From assembly GCA_949825025.1 (NCBI GenBank), contig OX463787.1:18101707-18165706 (forward strand): 64,000 nucleotides of DNA, in the 5' to 3' direction. The position numbers and the translations under genes were made by a program. A model generated the notes under the pieces. It saw nothing but the letters and a program-made list of their open reading frames with translations, ran no database searches and was not told where the DNA came from. Position 1 is the stretch's first letter, and each line of letters starts with the position of its first letter. This document shows, one piece after another, positions 1 through 10,331 of the stretch. This DNA is from Siphlonurus alternatus. Lineage: Eukaryota; Arthropoda; Insecta; Ephemeroptera; Siphlonuridae.

Positions 1-74
1 GAATATGGTGATTAACAAGGCTGCAAAGGGAAATTTTTCAAGGTAAATGGAAATTTTTTGCCTTGATATTACAG

Positions 75-181
75 ATCTTGGTTCGCAGGTGATAAACATC
101 GTGGTCAACGACCTCGAAACTTTGATTGAAGCAAATATAATAGACGGGCAGATTGACTCTCAGAACCAAGATAAAAGTGAC
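75..181 (+). CDS. candidate internal exon of an unidentified host gene
   Basis: Seen: a 3' splice-site-like stretch ends in TTACAG at 71-74, 107 bases follow with one open frame (35 codons after two carried-over bases), and a consensus GTAAGT donor starts at 182. The reading includes VINIVVNDLETLIEAN and ends DSQNQDKSD. The other two frames contain stops. The exon ends in phase 0, which matches both downstream candidate last exons (851-1000 and 3168-3305). I do not recognise the protein. It is called from splice signals and openness only, so it could be chance; the gene would extend left of the window. Confidence 0.35.
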
Positions 182-850
182 GTAAGTTTATTGCAGATTA
201 GCCTATGAGACTTCAAGTCAGCTGATTTTTCGGTGTTCCCACAGTCCTATCTAAATTTAATATAAAAAAACCGAATTAATTTTTTCACGAAGAAGATTTT
301 TTGTAGGGAAAATTCCTTAACGGAACGTTGGTCCAAAGTCCAAATTGAAAAATGTATGATTTCGATTTTTTACTTCATTTTGAGTAAAAAAAAAAAAAAA
401 TTGCATATTTTTTTAGTGCAAGATGGATATCTTAGCGATACAAATGAGCATCGCGAGGCGCACTCACTTGAAGCCTCTATACGGGTCATCCACCATACGT
501 CACAAAACAATGTGACGTCATTATTGTGTAGGCAAAACATTGTCAGCGGCATAGCAGATACGTATATAAGTTGGTCTCGAAGTTAATTTCTCCTGACGAC
601 TTGTATAATTTTTTGTGAAATTTTCTTTCATTAATGCGTAGCAAAACAACCAATGCTAGTGAAAAAAAATATTTGGTGACCAAAACTGTTATAAGAAATA
701 AGCTGTTGTGAGTAACGTTAACATGCACAGCATAGGATTTTAGAGTTTTCTGCCTACATTCCGAAGCTCTTCGGGCGGCTTCTGGCATCTCCGTGCTACC
801 CAAAATGTAAACATGAAATTCCCGTATTGACTGAACTCTCTACTTCGCAG

Positions 851-1000
851 CTTCTCCGCGGTCTAGCAATGGCACTGCGAGGAAAATCAGACCACCTCGA
901 GGGAAGACAAGGCCTCCGCAGCAGAGGAGAGTGGGAAAAATGGGTCAAAGTTGGGCTTAGAATTGGAACAGCGGTCCTGGAAATCCTTCGCGATCTGTAG
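851..1000 (+). CDS. candidate last exon (first alternative)
   Basis: Seen: a pyrimidine-rich run ends CTTCGCAG at 843-850. In phase 0, 49 codons then stay open to TAG at 998-1000, in locally GC-richer sequence than the flanks. The reading is charged (for example MALRGKSDHLEGRQGLRSRGE) and ends VLEILRDL. An AATAAA lies about 300 bases downstream, near 1297. A second frame in the same stretch is also open over 35 codons, so the frame is not certain; phase 0 is preferred because it matches the donor at 181. Function unknown. Confidence 0.3.
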   Translation, partial: LLRGLAMALRGKSDHLEGRQGLRSRGEWEKWVKVGLRIGTAVLEILRDL

Positions 1001-3167
1001 AGTCGCCGGCCAAACAGCTTTTATGTAGATTAGATTATAAAAACGTCTTTTATTATTTTTTATTATTGTTATCAATAACTTTATTCTATTTGGTATTCTC
1101 GTGTTGCCTGCCATACATTAGGTAAGACAAGTATTTAGGTATACTTCTACCAAAATTTAGAAAGAATTCATAATATGTATATACACACTGGACAGCACGA
1201 ATTTTACTCCTGTCTCACTTGCTAGAGCTGCAGCTTCAATAGACAGAGAGATGCAGATTTGTAATGAGGGACTGACCAGTATTTGAGTTAGCAGTACTAA
1301 TAAAAATTAATGTGAATTCTATGAAGAACGCGCCCTATTAGAGCATTCTACGACAATTTGCTGATTTTATATGAATTTTTAAAACTTTTTTGATGACGTC
1401 ACAACATTGATTATTAAAATGGGAAAATGCATCAGTTAACATTGTTGAAATGAAAAATTATTGAAGTAGAAATTTAAAACCTTCATTATCGTGATTTTAG
1501 CACCTAAAAACCTTGCAAATGAAGTTTTTGGTTACATTTCAATATTAAGTATGGGATTTGGCAATGTTAACTCATATATTTTCCCTTTTAAGATTCAATG
1601 CTATGACGTTATTTTTGAGAGGTTTTAAAAAATCATATAAAATCAGGAAATTGTTGTAGAATGCTGTGTAATATAGATCGTTCTTCATGAAATTTTCATG
1701 TTTTTTAAATTGTTGACAAAAATTTTAAACTTTTTTTTTGTCACTACCCCATTTTGGTTTATATAAGGAGATCAACCAGTCTTTAATAGACTTGAATATT
1801 TTTTATATGACTGCTTGATCCACAGACCCGAAGTCAATACATTTATTAATAATTTCAATTCAGCACCCAGTCTATCAATATCAAAATAGTTTTGGTTTAC
1901 CAGCCTCGATAGACTGCATGGTTACTTGTACAAACAAAGCAGGAATAACATTCGTGGTGTACAGAGGTGAACAAGATGAATGCCTATTAAAAAATAAATA
2001 CAGTTATGGGTACTTTTCATGAAACAGACTTACTGTACAAAGTATCACAGATCTTGGTTTATTCGTCCATGAGATTGTGTTTACAATAATTTTATTAAAA
2101 ATCTATGTATATTGGAAAAAAATGGTAATTAAGTGTTATTATTAGCAGTTTAGTATTAATATTTATTTTTTATCTATTTTATTAAAATAAAAATAATTTG
2201 TGAATACAATAAATATTTTTTCTTTTCTTTACATTTTCCATATATTTGTTTCGATCATGAAAAAGAACCAACAATATATCAGCAATATTGTTATCATAAC
2301 GATTTGGCTTCTAGTTGAACGAGTATTGTACTGTTACCAAATATTATACTACAGCTCTCATAATTTTTTATTTTAACAACAGCAAACGTTCAAGAAAGGC
2401 TAGTGGCAATACAAAGTTTTAAAATCGCAATCTGGATTTATCCAGGGAGTTAATAATATGTAATGTGATCAAAATATTGCCCCATGTAGGATCTTAATTA
2501 AATTTACTTGGCAGTGAATGACTCATACAACAGGAGGAAGGAATCTTGAATTGTTTTCGCATTGATATATCAATTTTTTTTAAGTCCTTTTTTTCATATA
2601 ATTAATTCATTACAAAAGTCATATATTTTATTTTCGTCATATATAGAGGGGATTGCGCTGACGTCATGCGAAGAGGGCCAGAATACATGGACTAGCATAT
2701 AAACAAAGTGTATAATAATTTTTCAATTAACTTAATAAATAAATCAAGTTTAAATACTTTAACAGTACATGATAGAACTCGTAAGAAAAAAAATTAACTA
2801 CCAAGAAACTGTTAAAAGTATTTTTTATGCTATTTTTTTTAATATGCTTTTGCTCACTGTACAATCTGGCCTCCCTCCTTCGCCTCCTTCGCAGTGAGCA
2901 GGTATAGGGACTAGCCCTCTTCCGATTCATGTAACCATAAACAGAAAACTTACGAAATACTGAAAACTTATTACATGATTCAATTTTCCTATTTTACGAA
3001 TAAGATATTTCCCTATTAGCAAATTTCAATACCACACAATGAAATTTAATAAAGTTTGAGTTTTCTTTCAAGCGTCAAGTTTTCGTATTAAATATACAAT
3101 AATGACTGTAAAATAATTGTATCGCATAACATCAATATTTTAAAGTCCGAGACTTCACCCCCTGCAG
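1001..3167. other. AT-rich non-coding stretch with one foldback element
   Basis: Apart from the inverted repeat at about 1318-1690, I see no gene, RNA or clear element here. Short open frames (for example 2727-2930 on the - strand) are AT-driven and lack splice or family support. A TGACGTCA palindrome lies at 2659-2666. Confidence 0.5.
1318..1690. repeat. foldback (inverted-repeat) element with central TGACGTCA
   Basis: Seen: the left arm runs from GAAGAACG near 1322 through GCATTCTACGACAATTTGCTG and GACGTCACAACATTG to GGGAAAAT. The right arm returns ATTTTCCC, CAATG, GACGTT, AAATCATATAAAATCAGGAAATTGT, AGAATGC and CGTTCTTC by 1687. The arms are roughly 150 bases each and imperfect. This is the architecture of a non-autonomous foldback/MITE element. 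No clear target duplication was identified. Confidence 0.6.
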
Positions 3168-3305
3168 GAAGTGAAGTCTGCAACCCACGTCTCTCAAGTG
3201 TTAGGAAGGTGGACTACCTGGCAGGATGAACAAATTCAGATTGCGGGGGGAAGATTGGACAAACAGCTGATTGCCATCAAAATGAGTGAACCGTGGAAAC
3301 CTTAG
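3168..3305 (+). CDS. candidate last exon (second alternative)
   Basis: Seen: the strong acceptor CTTCACCCCCTGCAG ends at 3167. 45 codons then stay open in phase 0 to TAG at 3303-3305, in sequence richer in G+C than its surroundings. The reading contains VSQVLGRWTTWQDEQIQIAGG and ends KMSEPWKP. The phase matches the donor at 181, so it could replace the exon at 851-1000 by alternative last-exon choice, or belong to a different gene. No protein family recognised. Confidence 0.35.
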   Translation, partial: EVKSATHVSQVLGRWTTWQDEQIQIAGGRLDKQLIAIKMSEPWKP

Positions 3306-3518
3306 TAGAAAACGACGGTGCTAATTGGTAAATAATAAGGTTAATTTAAAACTAATAATATTTAAAAAAAAAAAAGCACAGTTAGCATATATCAATTATA
3401 TTTTAAATTAGTATCAGTTTTTCATTTAGATTTAATGCATATCCTGCAAACAATAACAAAATAACCTTGATTTTTTATAATTAATAATTTACAATGAATA
3501 TTTTTTTATTATTTTTTA

Positions 3519-4123
3519 TTTATTTATTTATTTGAACACATATAGCTTGTACAAGACAACATTGATCACGTCAGAGAATATAACATAACATACAGTAAAA
3601 ATATACAAACCAATATTATAATATACATGGATATTGGTCAAAAACATAATATTCACTGACAAAGAGAAAAGAAAAATCATAATAATAAATCAACCAGAGG
3701 AATTTAAAATTGTAAAAAAATTCTGGCAATTTACTTTCAAAAAAACATCTTAATAGAATAAAATTACTTGTTGATTTATATTAATTTCAGTTTTGATTTG
3801 AAAAGAGGGTCACTCTTGATGTTTTTTATACATGAGGGAAGAAAATCAAAAATTTTAGCTCATTGATGGAGGTGATTTCTTGATTATTTTTCACAAACAC
3901 TGATTTTTTTTATCGACTAAAGTTCATTTATTGTTTCTAGTATTTTAAGAGTGAATTGAATGAAATAATGGATACAAATCAGAATGCTTTCTCCAAAAAA
4001 CAACACACTGAATGTATATAAAGTATGAAGGGCAGTGTAAGCATATTTTTTGATTTCAAATGTATTACAAACCAATCGCGCTTTTTAAATCTTGACATAG
4101 TTCTTAATGCCCGCTTTTGAAGC
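3519..4123 (-). mobile_element. LINE 3' fragment interrupted by the gypsy element
   Basis: Seen on the - strand: a reading around 3990-4118 has LQKRALRTMSRFKKRD then MLTLPFILYIHSV, which resembles the C-terminal end of reverse-transcriptase ORFs in Jockey/CR1-type LINEs (the conserved QKRA..R and LTLP..Y pattern). It is followed by an AT-rich 3' UTR-like stretch and a (TAAA)n tail at about 3519-3533. The gypsy retrotransposon inserted at GAAGC inside this coding remnant. The matching 5' part right of 9,637 is not recognisable. Confidence 0.55.
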
Positions 4124-4418
4124 TGAGGTTTCTTAGATCTAACTTGAGGTGTTCTTAAGTCTAAGTTGAAATGAGTAGATATGAGATCATATTAACAAAT
4201 TTATTACACGCAGAGATAGTTACATATTTAAATAACTTGAATGGAACTGGAGTATTAGAAACTCCGTGATGGCTAGATGATAGTCATGATTCTTCTAACA
4301 AGAAACGGAAAAGCATGATAGGAAAAAAGATCAGAGATGAATATAATGCGCACTAAGTAAAAGGCGCCAAGTTGACAAAAGTATGAAAGCTGATGTTGGC
4401 ATATAGTTATACACAACA
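4124..4418 (-). repeat. 3' LTR of the gypsy element
   Basis: Read on the - strand it begins TGTTGTGTATAAC and ends ACCTCA. It matches 9337-9632 with roughly 18 substitutions and one indel. It is immediately preceded on the - strand by a polypurine tract (4419-4432). Confidence 0.93.
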
Positions 4419-4432
4419 ATCCTCCTCCCTTT
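4419..4432 (-). promoter_or_regulatory. polypurine tract of the gypsy element
   Basis: On the - strand AAAGGGAGGAGGAT abuts the 3' LTR. In LTR retrotransposons such a tract primes plus-strand DNA synthesis. Confidence 0.8.
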
Positions 4433-4545
4433 AATTTAGAACAAGTTACGTTAAAAAGACCGAAGCCAGAAGGGCCAAGATACTAACGGTCTTGTAACAA
4501 AACAAGTCCAAACAATCCTTAAGGGCGGACGTAACTAGAGGGACT

Positions 4546-5430
4546 CTAGTAAGAGGGTGCCTTGCTCAGCCTTTGAAAATTTCTTGCAGCTGACGGGGCC
4601 TCGACTGGCACCGCAGCTTGGACCGACTTCTTGGGGCGGCCCCTAGGACGGTCTGGAGGGACCACGACTGAATCTGGGGCCGATGACTTAAGTCGACCTC
4701 TCGGACGGCCTCTACCTCGTTTGGCCGCCTTGTCGTAGAACCTCGAATCAGCAATCCCAGGGTCAGGGGCCGCTGGCGGAGGACTTGGGCCACCTCCGGC
4801 TGCTGGGCTGACTGAGCCAGCAGTCACTGCCTTTGTGCTCACATTAGACAACGGATGCACCTCAACAGATAAAGGAACATTAGTGTCAGGGTTAGCACTA
4901 GGAATACGGTCGCTGACAGTAGGAACTGGGTCAGAAATAGGTTGGTTAGTAGAATCTGGAACTGGGTCAGGAATGGGTTGCTGCACAGCATCAGGTTGCT
5001 GGCGAGCGACTACTGCGCCTAGACGCCTAGAACGCTGGTCGAGATGGTGACGCTCAACCTCACCGTCAGGGCGAGTGATCTCGAAGTTGCGAGGACCATC
5101 CACAGCTGAAACCGTACCTTGCAACCACTTCTTCCCTGTGCCGTAAGAACGATAGAACACCAAGTTTCCCACGACAAAATTGTTCTTCTGTGCTAGCGTA
5201 GCCTCGACTGCTTTCACCTTCCGCTTTAAATTAGCCTCGGGCAGGGACCCAGGGTGCAGCTTGTCCAATAGAGTCCAGATACGCACCTTCCAAGGAAGTT
5301 CTGAGGGACTAACGGAATCACCTGGAATTGGTGTCACCCTGAGCATCATCAGGACGTTGGGCAGCTCTGAATCCCACTGGTTGACAGGAATCAAAGACAG
5401 CTTCTGCTTGATGGTTTGGACCGTTCTCAC
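4546..5430 (-). pseudogene. gypsy integrase C-terminal region with AT-hook-like motifs
   Basis: A 294-codon open frame continues the integrase after a frame break. The first ~130 residues match the region following the integrase core (WDSELPNVLMMLRVTP, then VGNLVFYRSYGTGKKWLQG, an SH3-like GPY-type segment with VDGPRNFEI). Next comes a Pro/Asp-rich stretch with tandem QPI(P/S)DPVP units. The last ~60 residues carry RGRGRPRGR and RPRGRPKK, which look like two AT-hooks, the minor-groove-binding motif centred on GRP. I infer that this tail could bind AT-rich target DNA; tails with targeting roles, such as chromodomains, are known in other gypsy lineages. The frame is intact here, although the upstream pol is broken. 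Confidence 0.8.
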
Positions 5431-5440
5431 TGCTTGACCG

Positions 5441-5951
5441 TTACTGCCTGGCGATATGCTTGATATGCTTGATTAGTTTCTTGTCCAAGAACTCGGCGAA
5501 CTCCTCTGATCTGAAAGCAGGTCCGTTGTCCGAGACTAGCTCATCAGGGATGCCATGAGTAGCGAACCAAGTCCGCAAGCAGGAAATGGTTGTTGAGGAA
5601 GACATAGAACTTTTGGTGTCAGTAGCCTCTACCCACTTAAAATAGGCGTCGACAAGGATGAGGAAAGGTATGACCGTGGAAAGGCCCTGCAAAGTCCACG
5701 TGCAAGCGAGACCAAGGTCGTTGCGGAATAGACCAAGGTATCACTGGCGCGGAGGACGGGTTGGGTCTGACCTCGGCACACGGTAAGCAAGATTTGATCA
5801 GGGACTCGACGTCATCGTTGATCTTGGGCCACCAAACATAGCTTCGCGCTAACCCCTTGGTACGCACAATGCCTTGGTGTACTTGATGCAGCAGCTCAAG
5901 TAGAGCAGGACGAAGTTTTGCTGGAATGAAGACTTGAGTGCCCCGCAACAA
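5441..5951 (-). pseudogene. gypsy integrase N-terminal and catalytic core (frameshifted)
   Basis: Two overlapping frames together cover the integrase. The first (5637-5951) has the zinc-binding pattern around HQVHQGIVRTKGLARSYVWW followed by C..C (SCLPCAEV), then HVDFAGPF with the first catalytic Asp. The second (5441-5692) has VDAYFKWVEA and LVSDNGPAFRSEEF with the second Asp and downstream Glu positions. The protein would cut and join retrotransposon DNA into the host. The frame change near 5,690 and the break before 5,430 disable it. Confidence 0.85.
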
Positions 5952-6430
5952 GCAAGCTCTTTCAACTTTCCGCTGTTCAGTTGTTGGGATTCTGTGGACA
6001 GACTGGACATTGAACGACCATGGACCAAGTATGCATGCACATGCGAGAGGACCAGGTCTGACTTTGTAGCCTTGGCAACGGTGTCCGCACTCAACTGGTG
6101 ATTTTCAGATGCTTCGTCTAAGAAGAGAACGCCTGGTTTAGGTATATCATCAGCACGAGCTTCTTCGTCTTGGTCCGTCCCGTCGTTTTCGACTGGAAGG
6201 CGACTGAAAAAATCAGCATTAGCGTGCTGCCTACCAGGTCTGTGCTTGATTTCATAGTTGTAGTTGCTGAGCTTCATGCACCAGCGATGCACTCTGATGG
6301 ACACACCTTCAGGAATTGGTTTCCCAGGCCTGAAAATTCCTAAGAGAGGCTTGTTGTCCGTGAGGATTGTGAAATTTATGCCGTAAAGGTAGAAGTGAAA
6401 CTTGGAAACACCAAAGATAAGAGCAAGGCC
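5849..6430 (-). pseudogene. gypsy RNase H C-terminal part and linker (broken)
   Basis: The frame at 5849-6304 begins RVHRWCMKLSNYNYEIKHRPG and includes NADFFSRLP, the standard end of the RNase H domain in gypsy pol, then a linker toward the integrase. The stretch 6305-6430 reads in a different frame as the preceding RNase H segment (TDNKPLLGIF-like). A frame break near 6,430 separates it from the RT frame. Confidence 0.8.
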
Positions 6431-7045
6431 TTATCGATTAAATTGAGCGTAGTTCCGCTCACTTGGGTGCAAACGGCGACAGCCGTAAGCCACCGGCCTT
6501 TCTGACCTTTCCGGAAAGATGTGTGAGAGCACAGCTGCAACTCCATGGGGACCAGCATCGCAGGCTAGCACAAGAGGTAGTGTAGAGTCGTAGTGAGCGA
6601 GAACCTGGCCTGATGACATAACCTTTTTGACGTATAAGACGCAAGCCTCTTCTTCGGGACCCCAAGACCATGTTGTTCCTTTCCTGAGCAACTCGTACAG
6701 AGGGTGGAAGACGTTTGCCTTGTCAGTATAAAAACAGTCGTAGTAATTGACGAAGCCTAGAAAAGTTTGCAGCTCGTCCAAATTTGTGGGTGAAGGAGCC
6801 CCGACCAGTGCCTGGAATTTCTCGTCCGTGGGCTCGATGCCGTTTTCTGAAATATGGTAGCCAACATAGTCAAGTGAATGAACATTGAACAGGCACTTGT
6901 CTGGGCGGAGATGGAAACCAGCCTCCTTGATGCGGCTAAGAACCTCTCGCAGCCGCTCCCACAGTTCAGGCTCCTCTGACGCTGATACCAAAATGTCGTC
7001 GATGTACACCATGACTCCTTGGATCCGAGCTAGAAGGTTCTCCAT
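6431..7045 (-). pseudogene. gypsy reverse transcriptase (palm/thumb) and RNase H start
   Basis: A 204-codon frame. YIDDILV near residue 14-20 is the RT active-site box, followed by HLRPDKC and LDYVGYHIS, then FLGFVNYYDCF and the start of RNase H with LACDAGPHGVAAVLSH. It overlaps the end of the upstream frame by 16 bases at 7030-7045 and is out of frame with it. The enzyme would copy the element RNA into DNA in virus-like particles. Confidence 0.9.
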
Positions 7046-8634
7046 TGCCGCTGAAAAATAGCAGGTGACGAGGACAGACCTAGACTCAAGCGAGTCATGC
7101 GGAACAGTCCTCGGTGTGTATTGACGGCCAGCAGATAAGACGTTTCCTCGTCTACCGTCATCTGCAGAAATGCTTGAGTCATGTCCAACTTAGCAAAAAC
7201 CTTGCCCCCGGCAAGTCTGCTTAGGACCTCTTTTACTGTGGGAAGAGTGTGAACATCTTGGATACAAGCAGGATTGACCGTTCCGCTGTAATCTCTACAG
7301 ATGTGGACCGTACAATCCTTTTTGATGACCCATTGAATGGGCGTAGCCCACCCTGCTACTGGATGCATGAGAGGAACTAGCGTACCTTTGTTTTGTAGGT
7401 CATTGAGGGCAGCGTCGACGCCTGGTACCAAGGAGAAAGGCACAGGACGAAACTGACTGAAGACCGGAGCTGCGTCTGGCTTCAATGGAATATGCACTGG
7501 AGGGCCCGTGAATTTTCCATGTCCACGGAACACGTCTGCGAAGTCAGATATCTGTAAAGTCAAGGTTGAATGAGACATGGAATAGATGAAACTAACCTTG
7601 ATGCCCAAAGCTGAAAACCATGTACGACCCACGAGAGCTGGGCCATCACCTGACAACACTAGCATGGTCAAGTTTCCTGAGAAGCATGGATGCTTGACTG
7701 ATACACTGATTGAACCAGCAACGTGAAGGTTCTCATGAGACCAGGTGCTAAGAGAGTCGAGAGACTCATCAGAAGGAATGAGCTTGACTGTGCGAAACAG
7801 TTCCTTGTAGATACGCATACCAATTACGGAGTGACTAGCACTGCTGTCGACTTCCATTTTGAGCAGGACGTTGTTTACCTCTATCGTAACGTAAACAGGA
7901 GGTGGGGCTGGCTGAGCTTTGGAAGCGGAGGTGAAGAACAAGAAACGTTGTTCACAATTGTAAGCCTTTGGAGATTTGGAAGTAGGTGCAGCCTCGACAA
8001 GCAAATGGGCAGACCCCCCTGAACGACTGTAAAATTGGGATCCCCCACGAGCATTTCGCCCTTGACTCCTCGCTGGGCCAGAGTTGACATTGTCACGTCT
8101 GCGCTTGTGGCAGACTGATTCTAAATGTCCTTCAATGCTGCAGTAAGCACATGCAGTGTCCTTGTATGGACATTGAGACCCGTCGTGGTTGCCTGCGCAC
8201 CCGATCCACCATGACGTTCTTCCCCCAAACTGTCCTTGAGATCCGCCTTGATGCCACTGACCGTACTGCTGCTGGGGCTGACTACAACCACCTTGTTGCC
8301 GATGACGCTGGTTGCCACCCCGGCTTTGAGGACGATTTCCACCACCGAAGCGACCTCGACCGCTGGACGAAGCCTCGGACTGGTTGCCGTGTTGTTGATG
8401 ACATCTGGCAGGAAATTGAGTATGATGTACAACTTGGCTGGGTTGGACCTGCAATTCAGCAATGTTAGCTTTTGCGAATCCAAAAGCTAGAACTCTATCA
8501 AACACCGCTTGCAGGGTTAGAGTTTTTCTATCAGCCGACAAAATTTCTTCTTTGTGTTTAGGGATTGATAAATTAGACACTAGCTGATACCTAATCTCTT
8601 CTTCTAGGTTTGCAAAATCGCAATTCTCTGACAA
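7030..8634 (-). pseudogene. gypsy gag end, protease and RT N-terminal half
   Basis: A 534-codon frame. Residues 1-60 are the end of the capsid-like gag. A Gly/Gln/Arg-rich stretch leads to a Cys/His cluster at about residues 145-178 (CAGNHDGSQC then CAYCSIEGHLESVC), a nucleocapsid-type zinc knuckle. At about residue 259, VDSSASHSVIG is the aspartic protease site; the usual D-(T/S)-G-A is altered to D-S-S-A, which should impair it. From about residue 385, RT fingers follow (KKDCTVHICRDYSGTVNP, KLDMTQAFLQM with a catalytic Asp). Frame breaks lie on both sides. Confidence 0.88.
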
Positions 8635-9307
8635 ACGCCTGAGATCTGCCAGAAAGTCCTGGACTGACTCGTTCAGTTTTAGTTTTCTCTGTCTGAAATG
8701 ATGACGATTGCTGAGGACACACTCGACAGGGGAAAAATAATGCTCTAGAATTTCAATGGCTTGCTGGTAAGTAAGGCCACGTGAGTTGGTAGGGGAACAA
8801 TTCTTCTCGACAATGTCGAGAACATCATCACCTGCACTGGAAAGCAGGATGCCAACTTTACGCTTATCATCGTTGGCAATTGGCAGGATTTGCGTAAAAG
8901 AAATGCTGTAACCTGGTATAAAAACGTCTCCATTTTGCTTTATTTTTCACTGGGAGACCTGTTCCCTGCTGAAACTCTAACTTGGGTACCTCACCGACCT
9001 GAGGAGAGAAAAGAAAAACCTGTTGCAGTTGAGCATCCATAGTGGTAGGAGTCCCTGTTACTGGCGTTGTGACCCCCGGAACCGTAGTGGTATTCTGTAA
9101 AAACCCTCCTCTTGGAAAGCTGGCGCCTGGCTCCGCAGGATTGGGCTGTTGTTGCCCCACAGGCCTCTCACCCTGGTTCAATGTCCCGTCGTTAAAAATT
9201 GTCTCGAACTCGTTCATTTTCAGTGGGAAAACAAACTTGAGCGTACACGCGGTTTCGTATGCATACGCTCTGTGCACTGAGGCCTCGTGGCTGTAAATAA
9301 AACTCAC
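8635..9307 (-). pseudogene. gypsy gag, N-terminal part
   Basis: The frame at 8867-9307 (146 codons) starts just inside the primer binding site. A likely start is the internal Met before NEFETIFNDG at about 9217; the first Met at 9307 is also possible. It has a Pro/Thr/Gly-rich N-terminus, then FQQGTGLPVKNKAKWRRFYTR, the start of the capsid-like domain. The stretch 8635-8866 continues the capsid in another frame (DDKRKVGILLSSAGDD, then ESVQDFLADLRRL). Hence at least one frameshift lies near 8,870. Confidence 0.75.
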
Positions 9308-9316
9308 TCGATTTTA

Positions 9317-9334
9317 CCTTTATCCTCGTCGCCA
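9317..9334 (-). promoter_or_regulatory. tRNA primer binding site of the gypsy element
   Basis: On the - strand TGGCGACGAGGATAAAGG begins two bases after the 5' LTR. TGG complements the CCA end of a tRNA, as expected for minus-strand priming. I do not assign the tRNA species. Confidence 0.75.
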
Positions 9335-9336
9335 CT

Positions 9337-9632
9337 TGAGGTATTCTTAGATCTAACTTGAGGTGTTCTTAAGTCTAAGTTGAAATGAGAAGATATGAGT
9401 TCATATTAACAAGTTTATTACACGTAGAGATAGTTACATAATTAAATAACTTGAATAGAACTGGAGTATCAGAAACTCCGTGATGGCTAGATGGTAGTCA
9501 TTACTCTTCTAACATGAAACGGAAAAGTATGATGGGAAAAAAGATCAGAGATAATTATAATGCGCACTAAATAAAAGGCGCCAAGTTGACAAAAGTATGA
9601 AAGCTGATGTTGGCATATAGTTATACACAACA
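9337..9632 (-). repeat. 5' LTR of the gypsy element
   Basis: Matches 4124-4418 over its full length and has the same TG...CA ends. The - strand carries an AT-rich TATA-like GCATTATATTCATC about 80 bases in, which could serve as promoter. Confidence 0.93.
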
Positions 9633-9906
9633 GAAGCGTAAAAAGTTAATGCAGCAGCTTATTATTGAAGCAAAAAAAAAAAAAAAATCAACCCATAATA
9701 TGACAAATGTGAATACACATGAGCATATTTATCATAAATTAAGGACTGAAAAGATACTACATGTCTTAAAGAGTAGAAAAAAAAAATTTACAGAATTTAA
9801 TTTTCTTAATACTATTAAATTTCTACATGGAAAGACCAATCCATTAATATTATTTTTTTTATCAAACTCTATTGGGTAAATATATTGTTCTTTCTATAAA
9901 TGTACA

Positions 9907-9990
9907 TTTATTTATTTATTTATTTAAACGTCTTTACATGGCGAAAATTAAGGCATGAATGCCTTTTTTGTCTCTAACCAATAGTTTTAC
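9907..9990 (-). repeat. LINE 3' terminus: hairpin plus (TAAA)n tail
   Basis: Seen: AAGGCATGAATGCCTT (9950-9965) is a perfect 7-bp stem with a 2-base loop. It is followed on the - strand by TTCGCCATGTAAAGACG and (TAAA)n. The same arrangement recurs at 57,745-57,830. Confidence 0.7.
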
Positions 9991-10331
9991 AATGTTATTA
10001 CATTAGATATAAGAATTTAAGAATAATACAAAAAGTTTGAAAAACATTCAGTGATAAGTTGTTTAAAATTACAATTAACAATTACTTAATTAAATTGAAT
10101 AAAATAAATTACAAAGATAAAAAAGTTATATGCACTGTTTCATTATATTTGTATTTTTTATTTTTTTTTTTATTTTTTTTTTCATTTTTTTTTTCTTTTT
10201 GTTTTTTTTTTCTTGTTTCTTACGTGTCCAGTGTTTCTTGAAGCTTTTGTCACAACACTTCACTGCTCATTATTACACTGTCACACAATAAACAACACAC
10301 ATGTATGATACCTAATTATTATTAAACACTT

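Larger units (their letters stand above)
4124..9632 (-). mobile_element. Ty3/gypsy LTR retrotransposon, complete ends, broken gag-pol
   Basis: Seen: two 295-296 bp direct repeats (4124-4418 and 9337-9632) start TG and end CA and are flanked by the same 5-bp duplication, GAAGC (4119-4123 and 9633-9637). On the - strand the internal part carries, in order, gag, a CCHC-type zinc-knuckle region, aspartic protease, reverse transcriptase (YIDD), RNase H, an integrase with a zinc-binding N-terminus, and a proline-rich C-terminus. Protease-RT-RNaseH-integrase order defines Ty3/gypsy. The whole element is clearly GC-richer than its host surroundings. At least five frame breaks make this copy non-functional. 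By eye the LTRs differ at about 18 positions, about 94% identity, so insertion is neither brand new nor ancient. The style of the pol resembles invertebrate K02A2.6-like gypsy proteins; the lineage is not certain. Confidence 0.95.
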
